Shown here: positions 54,304-63,238 of the stretch, piece after piece
Layout: each line of letters begins with the position of its first letter
Position numbering within the stretch: position 1 is the stretch's first letter
From: Nocardia arthritidis
Lineage (GTDB): Bacteria > Actinomycetota > Actinomycetes > Mycobacteriales > Mycobacteriaceae
Assembly (NCBI RefSeq): GCF_011801145.1
Contig: NZ_CP046172.1
Coordinates: 124,001-188,000 of the forward strand
Reading direction: 5' to 3'
Length of the DNA: 64,000 nt
The notes under the pieces: generated by a model
What the model saw: the letters and a program-made list of their open reading frames with translations, nothing else
What the model was told of the DNA's origin: nothing
Database searches by the model: none
Made by a program: the position numbers and the translations under genes

Positions 54304-55380
54304 ATGCGAGATAGGCGCTGGAAACGTAGGCCCGGTAGCTCGGCAGCGTCCGGATCATGGGCGCGGCGGATGGTCATCGGATTGGTCACCGCGCTGCTAC
54401 TGCCGCTCGGGATCACGCTCGTCGGCGGCGCAACCGCATCGGCGGCCTTCAACCCCGGTGCATTCGACTTCTGGGTCGATTCGCCGATGGGCCCGATCAA
54501 GTCGCGCATCATCCGCGCCAGGGACGGCAACACCGATCGCGTGGTCTATGTGCTCGACGGTATGCGCGCCCGTGAGGATCTGAACGGGTGGGAGATCGAA
54601 ACCAACGTCCCGCAGACGCTGGCCGACTGGAATATGAACGTCGTTATGCCGGTGGGCGGACAGTCCAGCTTCTATGCCGACTGGAATGCGCCGAGCAACT
54701 TCTTCGGCATTCCGCCGGGCACCGGTTCGAGTTCGGGTTCCGGCGGGCTGAACATCCTCGCGGCCGGTCCGGGCAAGAGCTACCGGTACCAGTGGGAGAC
54801 CTTCCTCGAGAACGATCTGCGTCCGGCCCTGCGTGACCGGCTCGGGTTCAACCCGAACCGCAACGGTGTGTTCGGCCTGTCCATGGGCGGTAGCGCCGCG
54901 CTGACCCTGGCCGCCTACCACCCCGATCACTACAGCTACGCCGGCGCCTTCTCCGGTTATCTGAATATCTCCGCACCGGGTATGCGCGAGGCGATCCGGA
55001 CCGCGATGATCGACGCGGGCGGCTACAACGTCGACTCGATGGCGCCGCCGTGGGGTCCGCAGTGGCTGCGGATGGACCCGTTCGTCTTCGCGCCGACGCT
55101 GATCAACAACGGCACCAAGCTGTGGGTCGCCGCGGGTAACGGCCTGCCGCGGCAGGATGACCTGAATATCCCGCTCGATCAGGTGCTCGATCGCATCTCG
55201 AAGGGTGGTCCGCTGGAGCTGTTGGCGATGTGGAATACGGTCGCCTTCAAGCTGCGGATGGATTCGCTCGGGGCGCGCAATGTCACCTACTCGTTCCCGC
55301 CCGCCGGTCTGCACGCCTGGACCAACTGGCAGGACGAGGCGTATCAGATGATTCCGGATATGTCGGCCAATATCGGCTGA
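54304..55380 (+). CDS. mycolyltransferase (antigen 85 family), second of five
   Basis: 358 aa. Signal peptide ending near ASAAFNPG. The triad is S193 in GLSMGG, Glu in PLELL and His in LHAWTNW. A Gly/Ser insertion (GTGSSSGSGG) follows PSNFFGI as in the first copy, so these two are the closest pair. The catalytic fold lacks the AAS of Mtb antigen 85 (GG instead). Exported and cell-wall associated; a terminator-like hairpin follows the stop. Confidence 0.93.
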   Translation: MRDRRWKRRPGSSAASGSWARRMVIGLVTALLLPLGITLVGGATASAAFNPGAFDFWVDSPMGPIKSRIIRARDGNTDRVVYVLDGMRAREDLNGWEIETNVPQTLADWNMNVVMPVGGQSSFYADWNAPSNFFGIPPGTGSSSGSGGLNILAAGPGKSYRYQWETFLENDLRPALRDRLGFNPNRNGVFGLSMGGSAALTLAAYHPDHYSYAGAFSGYLNISAPGMREAIRTAMIDAGGYNVDSMAPPWGPQWLRMDPFVFAPTLINNGTKLWVAAGNGLPRQDDLNIPLDQVLDRISKGGPLELLAMWNTVAFKLRMDSLGARNVTYSFPPAGLHAWTNWQDEAYQMIPDMSANIG

Positions 55381-55395
55381 CCCGACCGGCCAGAG

Positions 55396-55425
55396 CCGCC
55401 CGGCACCGATCGAGGTGTCGGGCGG
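55396..55425. terminator. stem-loop terminator after mycolyltransferase 2
   Basis: CCGCCCGGCACC (55396-55407) pairs with GGTGTCGGGCGG (55414-55425) with one G-T. A T-containing stretch follows (TTCGTCGTTT). Confidence 0.8.
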
Positions 55426-55663
55426 TTCGTCGTTTACGCCTGGATTGGCTGATCGGTCGCTGACTGTTCCGAGAGTTGGCCGCGGAAACCAGTATTCGGA
55501 TAATTTGGCCGCACCTCGGCAAATGCCGTGACTTGATCACGATCCGGTATCGGCATGCGTTTCCGCTGGGTCGACTCCGAATAACGACCTATAGAAAGCG
55601 GTAGCGCGGCGAATGCGCGGCGGTTGCGGTCAACGGTGATCGAACGGGCGAAAGGTCGAGTCG

Positions 55664-56674
55664 ATGCGGTCTGACGTGGTGCGCGGAAGGATTGCTGAAG
55701 GCCGGTTGCGTGGTCGCCGCCGAGTGCGGCGCACGGTCGCCGCCGTGGTGCTCGCGCTGGCCGTGCCCTTCGGAATCGGCGGGCTGGCGGCACCGGCGAC
55801 GGCGAGTTTCAATCCGGCGGGCTTCGATTTCTGGGTCGATTCGAGCATGGGCCCGATCAAGAGCCGCGTCTTCCGCGCCGCGGACGGCAACACCCGTCGC
55901 GTCGTCTACGCGTTGGACGGGCTGCGCGCCAGGAACGACCTGAGCGGCTGGGAGATCGACACCGAAATCTCCAGGGTGCTGCCGCAATGGAACATCAATG
56001 TGGTGATGCCGGTCGGCGGCCAGTCCAGTTTCTATTCCGACTGGATCGCGCCGAGCAACACCAACGGCCAGGCCACCACCTACAAGTGGGAAACGTTCAT
56101 CACCGAGAATCTGCGCGACGCGCTGCGCGACCGGCTCGGTTTCAGCCCGGTGGGCAACGCGGTGTTCGGCCTGTCCATGGGCGGCAGCGCCGCGCTGGCC
56201 CTCGCGGCCTACCACCCGGACCAATTCCGTTACGCGGGTTCGTATTCGGGGTACCTCAACATTTCCGCCCCCGGTATGCGCGAGGGTCTGCGGCTCGCGC
56301 TGCTGGATGCGGGCGGATTCAACATCGACGCCATGTGGGGTCCGCCGTGGGATCCCAAGTGGCTGCGCAACGATCCGTTCATGTTCGCACCGCTGTTGCG
56401 GCGCAACGGTACTCGGCTGTGGATCTCCACCGGCAACGGTATGAACGGGCCGAAGGACGTGATCAACGCGCCGATCGATGCCTTCCACCTCGGCAACGCC
56501 ATGGCGCTGGAGACGATCGCGCTGGCGAATACCCGTGCCTTCCAAGCCAGGATGGACGGCCTCGGCCCGAATAACGCGGTGTTCGACTACACGCCGGTCG
56601 GCGTGCACAGCTGGCATTACTGGCAGGACGAGGTATTCAAGATGCTTCCGGATATGAGCGCGAATCTGGGTTGA
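55664..56674 (+). CDS. mycolyltransferase (antigen 85 family), third of five
   Basis: 336 aa. A signal peptide ends near TASFNPA. S171 in GLSMGG, Glu in ALETI and His in VHSWHYW form the triad. The loop after the DW motif is short (APSNTNGQATTYKW), closer to Mtb antigen 85 than copies 1 and 2. No terminator is seen right after it, and the next gene starts after 317 bp. Confidence 0.93.
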   Translation: MRSDVVRGRIAEGRLRGRRRVRRTVAAVVLALAVPFGIGGLAAPATASFNPAGFDFWVDSSMGPIKSRVFRAADGNTRRVVYALDGLRARNDLSGWEIDTEISRVLPQWNINVVMPVGGQSSFYSDWIAPSNTNGQATTYKWETFITENLRDALRDRLGFSPVGNAVFGLSMGGSAALALAAYHPDQFRYAGSYSGYLNISAPGMREGLRLALLDAGGFNIDAMWGPPWDPKWLRNDPFMFAPLLRRNGTRLWISTGNGMNGPKDVINAPIDAFHLGNAMALETIALANTRAFQARMDGLGPNNAVFDYTPVGVHSWHYWQDEVFKMLPDMSANLG

Positions 56675-56991
56675 TGCCAAATCTCGCGGCGCCGCATGAA
56701 TTTTCGGTGTTCCGAGAAGACATCACCTGCCGGACGCGATAGGGTCACCGCACCATCACAGCTTGCCCACGGGCGGATTTCGGCCATCGGGTTGCCTCGG
56801 CCTTGCTAAGGCATCGGTGACCGAATATCGTCCAGCGAGCGCAAGTGTGACCAGATCGATGTAGCGCCGTCGGGTGTGCCGGAAGGTCGGGATCCGGTAA
56901 GTCCATGACGTGCGTCTCGTTGGCAGCACGGGTGTTGTCGCGTCCGCAGGGCCCGCGGCCACACCACAACAGCAGAAAGAGAGCAGGATTC
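56675..56991. other. intergenic region before mycolyltransferase 4
   Basis: No gene and no strong terminator found. It ends with an AGAAAGAGAGCAGG ribosome-binding region just before the start codon at 56992. A separate promoter for the fourth gene may be present. Confidence 0.55.
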
Positions 56992-58035
56992 ATGCGTTTC
57001 GGCAGGGCCGCCGCGCCGGAGAAGGATAGGTCGGGACGGCGAGGCGCACCTCGCGGTTTGCGTAATCGAATTCTTGCTGTCGGCGCGGCCGCGCTGGCAC
57101 TACCCATCGCCGCCGGCGCCGCGGCCCCGACCATGGCCACCGCGGCGCCCGCCGCCGTCGCCGGTCCGGCGCTGCGCGTACCGTCCGGCGGCTACGAGGA
57201 TCTGGTGGTCCCGTCGACGATGGGCCCGATCAAGGTACAGGTCCAGTGGGCCGCTCGCGGCGGTAACGCTGCGCTGTACCTGCTCGACGGCCTGCGCGCC
57301 AAGGACGATCGCAATGCCTGGTCGTTCGAGACGAACGCGCTGCAGCAGTTCGCCAACGACAACATCAGCCTGGTCATGCCGGTCGGCGGCCAGTCCAGCT
57401 TCTACACCGACTGGTACGCGCCGAGTAACACCAACGGCCAGAAGACCACCTACAAGTGGGAAACCTTCCTCACCAAGGAACTTCCAGCCTTCCTCGCGAA
57501 TTACGGTGTCTCGCCGAACAACAACGCGGTGATCGGCCTGTCCATGGGTGGTAGCGCCGCGCTCGCGCTGGCCGCCTACCACCGCGAGCAGTTCAAGTAC
57601 GCCGGTTCCTACTCGGGTTATCTGAACCTGTCCGCGCCGGGTATGCGCGAGGCGATCCGCCTGGCGATGCTGGACGCGGGCCGCTTCAACGTCGACGCGA
57701 TGGCCGCGCCGTGGAGCCCGCAGTGGCTGCGGATGGACCCGTTCGTCTTCGCGCCGCAGCTGCGCGGCCTGCCGATGCACATCTCGGCGGCCAACGGCAT
57801 CCCCGGCCAGTTCGACCACCCGGATTCGGCCATCGGCGTGTTCAACACCGCCAACGGTATGGCGCTCGAGGCGCTGTCGCTGGTGAACACCCGTGCGTTC
57901 CAGGCCCGGCTCGGCGCGCTCGGTATCCCGGCCGAGTTCGACTTCCCGGCGGCCGGTACCCACGCCTGGAAGTACTGGGAGGACCAGTTGGCCAAGTCCC
58001 GCAAGGGAATTCTGGACGCCACCAACGCCTGGTGA
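56992..58035 (+). CDS. mycolyltransferase (antigen 85 family), fourth of five
   Basis: 347 aa from the ATG at 56992 (MRFGRAAAPEKDR). Signal peptide ends near ATAAPAA. S184 in GLSMGG, Glu in ALEAL and His in THAWKYW form the triad. The N-terminus of the mature protein is different (PSGGYEDLVVPS) and the loop after DW (APSNTNGQKTTYKW) is like that of copy 3. Its C-terminus is longer than in copies 1-3. It is followed by a long inverted repeat. Confidence 0.92.
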   Translation: MRFGRAAAPEKDRSGRRGAPRGLRNRILAVGAAALALPIAAGAAAPTMATAAPAAVAGPALRVPSGGYEDLVVPSTMGPIKVQVQWAARGGNAALYLLDGLRAKDDRNAWSFETNALQQFANDNISLVMPVGGQSSFYTDWYAPSNTNGQKTTYKWETFLTKELPAFLANYGVSPNNNAVIGLSMGGSAALALAAYHREQFKYAGSYSGYLNLSAPGMREAIRLAMLDAGRFNVDAMAAPWSPQWLRMDPFVFAPQLRGLPMHISAANGIPGQFDHPDSAIGVFNTANGMALEALSLVNTRAFQARLGALGIPAEFDFPAAGTHAWKYWEDQLAKSRKGILDATNAW

Positions 58036-58147
58036 TTTTTGAAAAGCGGCTTGTCCCGCCTCTCCGCGTATTTTCGCCGGTCGTGAGAGCCGCCCGGCCC
58101 GGTTAACGGGCTGGCGGCAGGCGAAGTAGTCGCTTTTTGGGCGTACC

Positions 58148-58201
58148 CGACGAGCTACCCATGTGCTCGCGAAATCAGTTGTCGCGGTGGGTAGCTCGTC
58201 G
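58148..58201. repeat. 14-bp perfect inverted repeat with nested stem
   Basis: CGACGAGCTACCCA (58148-58161) and TGGGTAGCTCGTCG (58188-58201) are perfect, separated by 26 nt that include CGCGA/TCGCG. It lies between mycolyltransferase genes 4 and 5 and could be a terminator or a regulatory mRNA structure. Confidence 0.7.
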
Positions 58202-58275
58202 AGGCGTTTGAACTGGCTGGTCTATTCCCGTGTGTCTTACCGGGAACTGGCCGGTTACGGGGGTAGAAAGCTTTT

Positions 58276-60132
58276 GTGGCTGGGATCGCGTGCGGTAGAT
58301 GGGGGAGAATCGGACGACGGGCCGGAGCGGCGCGTATCCGGTTGACGTTGCTTGCCACGGCCATGGTGCTACCCCTGGCGGCGGGCCTATCCACCGCCGC
58401 CCAACCCGCGAGCGCACAACCGGCGGCCGCCGCGCAGGGCGCCTCGGTGCAGAAGGTGGTGTGGCTCAACGACCGCCGCGTCGCGCTCTGGGTGAACTCG
58501 CCGTCGATGGGCAGCCCGGTCCAGGTGCAGCTGCTGCTCGCGCGCGACTGGAATACCCGCCCCGACGCCAAATTCCCGGTGCTGTACCTGCTGGACGGCC
58601 TACGCGCGACCGAGGACGAGAGCGGCTGGACCAAGGACGCGGGCGCGGTCGACTTCTTCGCCGACAAGAATGTCACCGTCGTGCTGCCGATCGGCGGCCA
58701 GTCCAGCTTCTACTCCGACTGGCTACAGCCGAACAACGGCAAGAACTACAAGTGGGAAACCTTCCTGATGAAGGAGCTGCCGCCGCTGTTGGAGGGGCAG
58801 TGGCGGGCCACGGATGTGCGTGGCATGGAGGGGCTTTCGATGGGCGGCACGGCCGCCATGTTCCTGGCCGCGCGCAATCCCGGCTTCGCCAAATACGCGG
58901 CCTCCTATTCCGGCTTCCTGACCACGACCACGCTCGGCATGCCGCAGGCCATCCAGTACGCGATGCGCGATGCGGGCGGCTTCGATGCGAATGCCATGTG
59001 GGGGCCGCCGAACGGCCCGGAGTGGGCGGGCCACGATCCGTACGCGCTGGCCGACAAGCTCAAGGGCGTGAGCCTGTACATCTCCAGCGGCAGCGGCGCC
59101 ACCGGGCCGTTCGATCAGGCGTCGGCGATTCCCGGGGTCAGCACCAACTTCGCCGGCATGGGTTTGGAGATACTGTCGCGGCTCACCTCACAGAACTTCG
59201 TCACCAAGCTGGCCAAGCTGTCGATTCCGGCGCAGGTGAATTACCGTCCGTCCGGCACCCATTCGTGGCCGTACTGGGATTTCGAGATGCGGCAGTCGTG
59301 GACGCAGGCGGCGTCGGCGCTCGGTGTCGACGCGGGCAAACCCGGCTGTGCGGTGGGCGGCGCGATCGGCGCCGTCGTCGCGGGCAACAACTGGCTCGGC
59401 GACTGTCTGACCCCCGAGTATCAGGTGAACGGCGGTGTGGCGCAGGACTTCCGGGGCGGGCGGGTGTTCTTCACGCCCGGCACGGGTGCGCACGCGGTGG
59501 GCGGGATGATCGGCGGTGGTTATCAGGCGGCGGCCGCGGTGCTCGGTTTGCCGACCGGCGACGAGCGTCCGCTGCCGGACGGGCGCGGCCGCTTCCAGAC
59601 CTTCCAGAACGGCTCGCTGTACTGGACGCCGCAGACCGGCGCGCAGGTGGTGCGCGGCGCGATCCTCGACGAGTGGGGCAAACAGGGCTACGAACGCGGC
59701 CCGGCCGGCTATCCGACCGGCCCGGAAATGAAGACGCCCAACAAGGACGGCGCGGTGCAGGGCTTCGAGAACGGCCCGTTCTACTACAACCAGAAGACGG
59801 GCGCGCATCGCGTGCAGGGCCTGATCCTCGGCAAATACGCGCAGCTGGGTTATGAGAACAGCTGGCTCGGTTTCCCGGCGGCGGAGGAGCAGGCGATCAA
59901 GGATCTCGGCAGATTCTCCCGCTTCGAGGGCGGCAATATCTACTGGAGTCCGCTGTCGGGCGCGTGGGCGGTGCGCTCGGGTCCGGTCATGGACACCTGG
60001 AAGGACACCGGGTTCGAGAACGGACGGCTCGGATATCCGATCAGCGACGAATTCCCGATTCCGGGCGGTGTGCAGCAGAACTTCCAGGGCGGATTCATCA
60101 CCGTGAAGGACGGAAAGCCCGAAGTCCATTAG
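58276..60132 (+). CDS. mycolyltransferase with C-terminal LGFP repeats, fifth of five
   Basis: 618 aa with a GTG start. Signal peptide ends near ASAQPAA. The mycolyltransferase part (residues ~50-360) has S188 in GLSMGG, Glu in GLEIL and His in THSWPYW. The C-terminal ~250 residues hold four or five LGFP repeats (LGLPTGDE, AGYPTGPE, LGFPAAEE, LGYPISDE). The layout resembles corynebacterial PS1/Cmt1, where the repeats are thought to anchor the enzyme to the wall. Mtb antigen 85 proteins do not have this tail. Confidence 0.93.
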   Translation: MAGIACGRWGRIGRRAGAARIRLTLLATAMVLPLAAGLSTAAQPASAQPAAAAQGASVQKVVWLNDRRVALWVNSPSMGSPVQVQLLLARDWNTRPDAKFPVLYLLDGLRATEDESGWTKDAGAVDFFADKNVTVVLPIGGQSSFYSDWLQPNNGKNYKWETFLMKELPPLLEGQWRATDVRGMEGLSMGGTAAMFLAARNPGFAKYAASYSGFLTTTTLGMPQAIQYAMRDAGGFDANAMWGPPNGPEWAGHDPYALADKLKGVSLYISSGSGATGPFDQASAIPGVSTNFAGMGLEILSRLTSQNFVTKLAKLSIPAQVNYRPSGTHSWPYWDFEMRQSWTQAASALGVDAGKPGCAVGGAIGAVVAGNNWLGDCLTPEYQVNGGVAQDFRGGRVFFTPGTGAHAVGGMIGGGYQAAAAVLGLPTGDERPLPDGRGRFQTFQNGSLYWTPQTGAQVVRGAILDEWGKQGYERGPAGYPTGPEMKTPNKDGAVQGFENGPFYYNQKTGAHRVQGLILGKYAQLGYENSWLGFPAAEEQAIKDLGRFSRFEGGNIYWSPLSGAWAVRSGPVMDTWKDTGFENGRLGYPISDEFPIPGGVQQNFQGGFITVKDGKPEVH

Positions 60133-60293
60133 AAGACGCGGCATGAGCGTCAGGCCCGGAGGAGGTAGCGCAGCGTGACCACGCAGGGCCCGCGAATGCC
60201 GCCAATCGAACATTGCCATGGTCTTCTCAGAGGTTGCCGCTAGCCTGGACGGCGACCTCCCCCCGTTTGCACAGATCGAGGACAGAGAAATTC

Positions 60294-60824
60294 ATGGATC
60301 GGACCCGTGGAAAGCTTGTCGGCGTCGTGCTTGCCGTCGCCGCAACCGGCCTACTCGCCGCGTGCGGTGGCAATGACTCGACCGCGTCGAAGACACCGAC
60401 CCTGAGCAAGACCACGACGTCGGCGCAGAGTTCGGCCGCCGCGCCGAGCAGCGCCGCGGGCGACACCGGCAATCCCGCACCGGCGCCACAAGCCGCGCCG
60501 CAGACCACCGTCGCGCCCGAGCGCCCGCAGCCGGTGCCGACCGGCGCGGTTCCGCCCGCCGACACTTCGAAGCTCACCGACAAGGACAAGAAGTTCCTGG
60601 ACGCGCTGAAGAACCAGGGCATCACCGTCTCCAGCCCGGATATCGCGTTGAGCGTCGCGAACTACGTCTGCCAGAGCACGCAGTCCGGTGCGAAGCAGGA
60701 GGACATCGTGCCGTTCGTGAACGCGATGGCCGGCTCCGATCCGTCCTTCGATCCGGCCAAGATGCCGGTGGAGAAGGCGGGGCAGATCTACATCGACGCC
60801 GCTAAGCAGACGTACTGCCAGTGA
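60294..60824 (+). CDS. DUF732-domain lipoprotein
   Basis: 176 aa from the ATG at 60294. A lipobox (LLAAC at about residue 23) gives a lipidated N-terminus. A Ser/Ala/Pro-rich linker (residues 25-90) precedes the DUF732-type helical domain with two cysteines (YVCQS and TYCQ). Function unknown; small DUF732 proteins are common in mycolata envelopes. Its stop overlaps the cutinase-like gene's GTG start (GTGA), so the two are translationally coupled. Confidence 0.85.
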   Translation: MDRTRGKLVGVVLAVAATGLLAACGGNDSTASKTPTLSKTTTSAQSSAAAPSSAAGDTGNPAPAPQAAPQTTVAPERPQPVPTGAVPPADTSKLTDKDKKFLDALKNQGITVSSPDIALSVANYVCQSTQSGAKQEDIVPFVNAMAGSDPSFDPAKMPVEKAGQIYIDAAKQTYCQ

Positions 60825-61822
60825 ATTCTCGACGTGGTTACGGACCCCGCCGGTCGCGACCGGCGGGGTGCCTGCTGACCCTCGCGAAGATCGCCGCGGT
60901 GATCGCGATCATCATCGTCATCGCGATCATCATCTGGTACATCGCGGCGGGCCGGTACCGGCCGCCGGTCGGGCCGAAGCCGCCGCCGGGACGGCCGGAT
61001 ACGCAGTCGGCGAGTTGTCCTGACGTGCAACTGCTTTCGATTCCCGGCACCTGGGAGTCGAACAGCAACGACGACCCGTTCAATCCGACCGCCAATCCGA
61101 ACTCGTTGATGCTCAACATCTCCCGGCCGGTTCAGCAGAACTTCCCGAAGGAACGGCTCGAGGTGTACACCGTGCCGTACGTCGCGCAGTTCTCCAATCC
61201 GGTCGCGCTGCCGCCGGACGGTCAGGCGTCCTACAACGTGAGCCGGTCCGAGGGTGCGCAGCGCGCGGTGGACGCGCTCACGACCATGAACAAGAAATGC
61301 CCGCTCACCACCTATGTGATCGCCGGATTCTCGCAGGGCGCGGTCATCGCGGGCGATATCGCCGCATCGATCGGGGCGAACAAGGGCCCGGTGCCGCAGG
61401 ATCTGGTGCTCGGCGTCATGTTGATCGCCGACGGCCGCCGCACCGGTGAGGACGGGCCGGGGCAGGCCAAGCAGATCGGTACGCCGATTCCGCAGGGTGT
61501 CGGCGCCGAGGTGGCGCTGCGCGGCCTGGATCTGATGGGCATCACCATGACCGGTCCGCGCGACGGCGGTTTCGGCAAGCTGGCCGACCGCACCTACACC
61601 ATTTGCGCCCCAGGCGATTTGATCTGTGACGCGCCCCGGCAGGCGCTCAACCCGTTCAATATGATTCCCAGCCTGCTGACGCTGGTGAGGGCCGCGGGCA
61701 ACCCGGTGCACAGCCTCTACAACAGTTACGTCGTCGACGGTGACGGCACCACCGCCACCGAGTGGACGACCAACTGGGTCGAGGGGCTGGTCCAGCACGC
61801 CCCGCATCCGAAACATTCCTGA
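60821..61822 (+). CDS. cutinase-like envelope lipase/thioesterase (Culp6 type)
   Basis: 333 aa with a GTG start overlapping the DUF732 gene. A single transmembrane helix (residues ~22-45) anchors an exported alpha/beta hydrolase. S171 in GFSQGA, Asp in PGDLICD and His in NPVHSLY are the triad, with paired cysteines ([17 protein letters not shown]). The position corresponds to Rv3802c, an essential lipase/thioesterase required in mycolate-rich envelopes. Probably anchored, acting on envelope lipids. Confidence 0.9.
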   Translation: MNSRRGYGPRRSRPAGCLLTLAKIAAVIAIIIVIAIIIWYIAAGRYRPPVGPKPPPGRPDTQSASCPDVQLLSIPGTWESNSNDDPFNPTANPNSLMLNISRPVQQNFPKERLEVYTVPYVAQFSNPVALPPDGQASYNVSRSEGAQRAVDALTTMNKKCPLTTYVIAGFSQGAVIAGDIAASIGANKGPVPQDLVLGVMLIADGRRTGEDGPGQAKQIGTPIPQGVGAEVALRGLDLMGITMTGPRDGGFGKLADRTYTICAPGDLICDAPRQALNPFNMIPSLLTLVRAAGNPVHSLYNSYVVDGDGTTATEWTTNWVEGLVQHAPHPKHS

Positions 61823-62011
61823 GCTCGCCCGGCATCTTGGTGAATTCGCACAGGCCAGGCCGGGCGGGCCGGGTGCGACCGACCGAGTGTGCCGCGACAA
61901 CCGCACTCACCTTCTCCGGCACGCTGTAAAGTGCGCTGATGATTGCGACCGCACCGAAGCCCGACCGGTGCGGCGCGCCGGAACTTCGTTGACAGCCAGG
62001 AGCATGAGTTC

Positions 62012-63043
62012 ATGACAGAAGCCGCCGCACCGGCCACTACGGCGGATGCTGAGTTGAGCGCGCTGGGCACGCCGCTGCGCAAGTTCCGCTTCGCCGCCGC
62101 GGGCGAGGGGAACAAGCAGGAGGGCGGCGCGCGCAAGTTCATCCAAACGGCGCAGCAGGCCGAGGAATACGGCTACGACACCTTCGTGGTACCCGATCAC
62201 CTCGGCGACCAGATCGGCCCGATCGCCGCGCTCGGCGCGCTGAGTCAGGCCACCGAGCGGATCCGGCTCGGAACCTCGGTGCTGGCCAACCCATTCCGCC
62301 ACCCGGTGGTGCTGGCCAAGGATCTGGCCACCATCGACGTGCTGTCGAAGGGCCGGCTCGAGGTCGGCATCGGCGCGGGCTGGAAGCAGGACGAATTCGC
62401 GGCCGCCGGAATCGAATACGAGCGGCCGGGGGTGCGGCTCGAACGACTGGACGAGGCGCTGACGATCCTGGACGTGCTGCTGCGCGGCCAGGAATGCAAT
62501 TTCGACGGCAAGCACTACCAGGTGCACGGCATCAAGGGCACCCCGAGGCCGCGGCAGGGTCCGCGCCCGCCGATCTGCACCGGCGGCGGCGGTCCGCGCA
62601 TGCTGCGCCTGGCGGCCAAGCACGCCGACATCATCTCCGTCGTTCCGGTGACGACGCAGAACGGCAAGGGTCTGCTCTCCAGCATCACCATCGATAAGGC
62701 CATCGAGAAGGTCAACCTGATCAAGGAGGCCGCGGGGGACCGGTTCGCCGAGATCGAGCTGAACTGGGCCATCACCGCGGTCGTCATCACCGACGATCGG
62801 GAGAAGACCGCGGAGATGGCGCTCAACGCGTTGGATAGGGGCCTTTCGCCCCTGCTCGAGGTCGACGTCAAGCTCTCGGTCGAAGACATCCTCGCCTCCC
62901 CCTATGTGGCGATCGGTTCATTCGAGGAGATCGCCGAGCACATCAAGCGTGTGCGGCAACTCACGTCGATGTCGTATGTGGGTGTGTTCCCAACGCAAAT
63001 GGACGCTTTCGCGGGTGTGATCCCCCTGCTGCGGGACGAGTGA
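62012..63043 (+). CDS. LLM-class F420-dependent oxidoreductase family protein
   Basis: 343 aa from the ATG at 62012 (MTEAAAP). The TIM-barrel pattern includes VPDHLGDQIGPIAALG, RIRLGTSVLANPFRHPVVLAKDLATIDVLS (cited in part: LANPFRHPVVLAKDLATIDV) and EVGIGAGW, as in luciferase-like F420 enzymes. Flavin or F420 use is by family inference. It lies between the cutinase-like gene and fadD32, where mycobacteria have no such gene as I recall. The substrate is unknown. Confidence 0.88.
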   Translation: MTEAAAPATTADAELSALGTPLRKFRFAAAGEGNKQEGGARKFIQTAQQAEEYGYDTFVVPDHLGDQIGPIAALGALSQATERIRLGTSVLANPFRHPVVLAKDLATIDVLSKGRLEVGIGAGWKQDEFAAAGIEYERPGVRLERLDEALTILDVLLRGQECNFDGKHYQVHGIKGTPRPRQGPRPPICTGGGGPRMLRLAAKHADIISVVPVTTQNGKGLLSSITIDKAIEKVNLIKEAAGDRFAEIELNWAITAVVITDDREKTAEMALNALDRGLSPLLEVDVKLSVEDILASPYVAIGSFEEIAEHIKRVRQLTSMSYVGVFPTQMDAFAGVIPLLRDE

Positions 63044-63238
63044 TCCGCTGTTCTCTGTAACATGACTGAGGTTTGAGAACATCTAGCCGATAGCGGTCAC
63101 CGCGCAGACCGCATTAATCTGCGAGCCTGCTCACGTATTTCGGAGCACCCGCGGGCGATAGCGAGTCGGGGCCTCACAGGTAACAAGCGGCGATGTCGCC
63201 GTATTGCTGCGATGTGCCTCGGAGGAGAAGAAGAAGGA

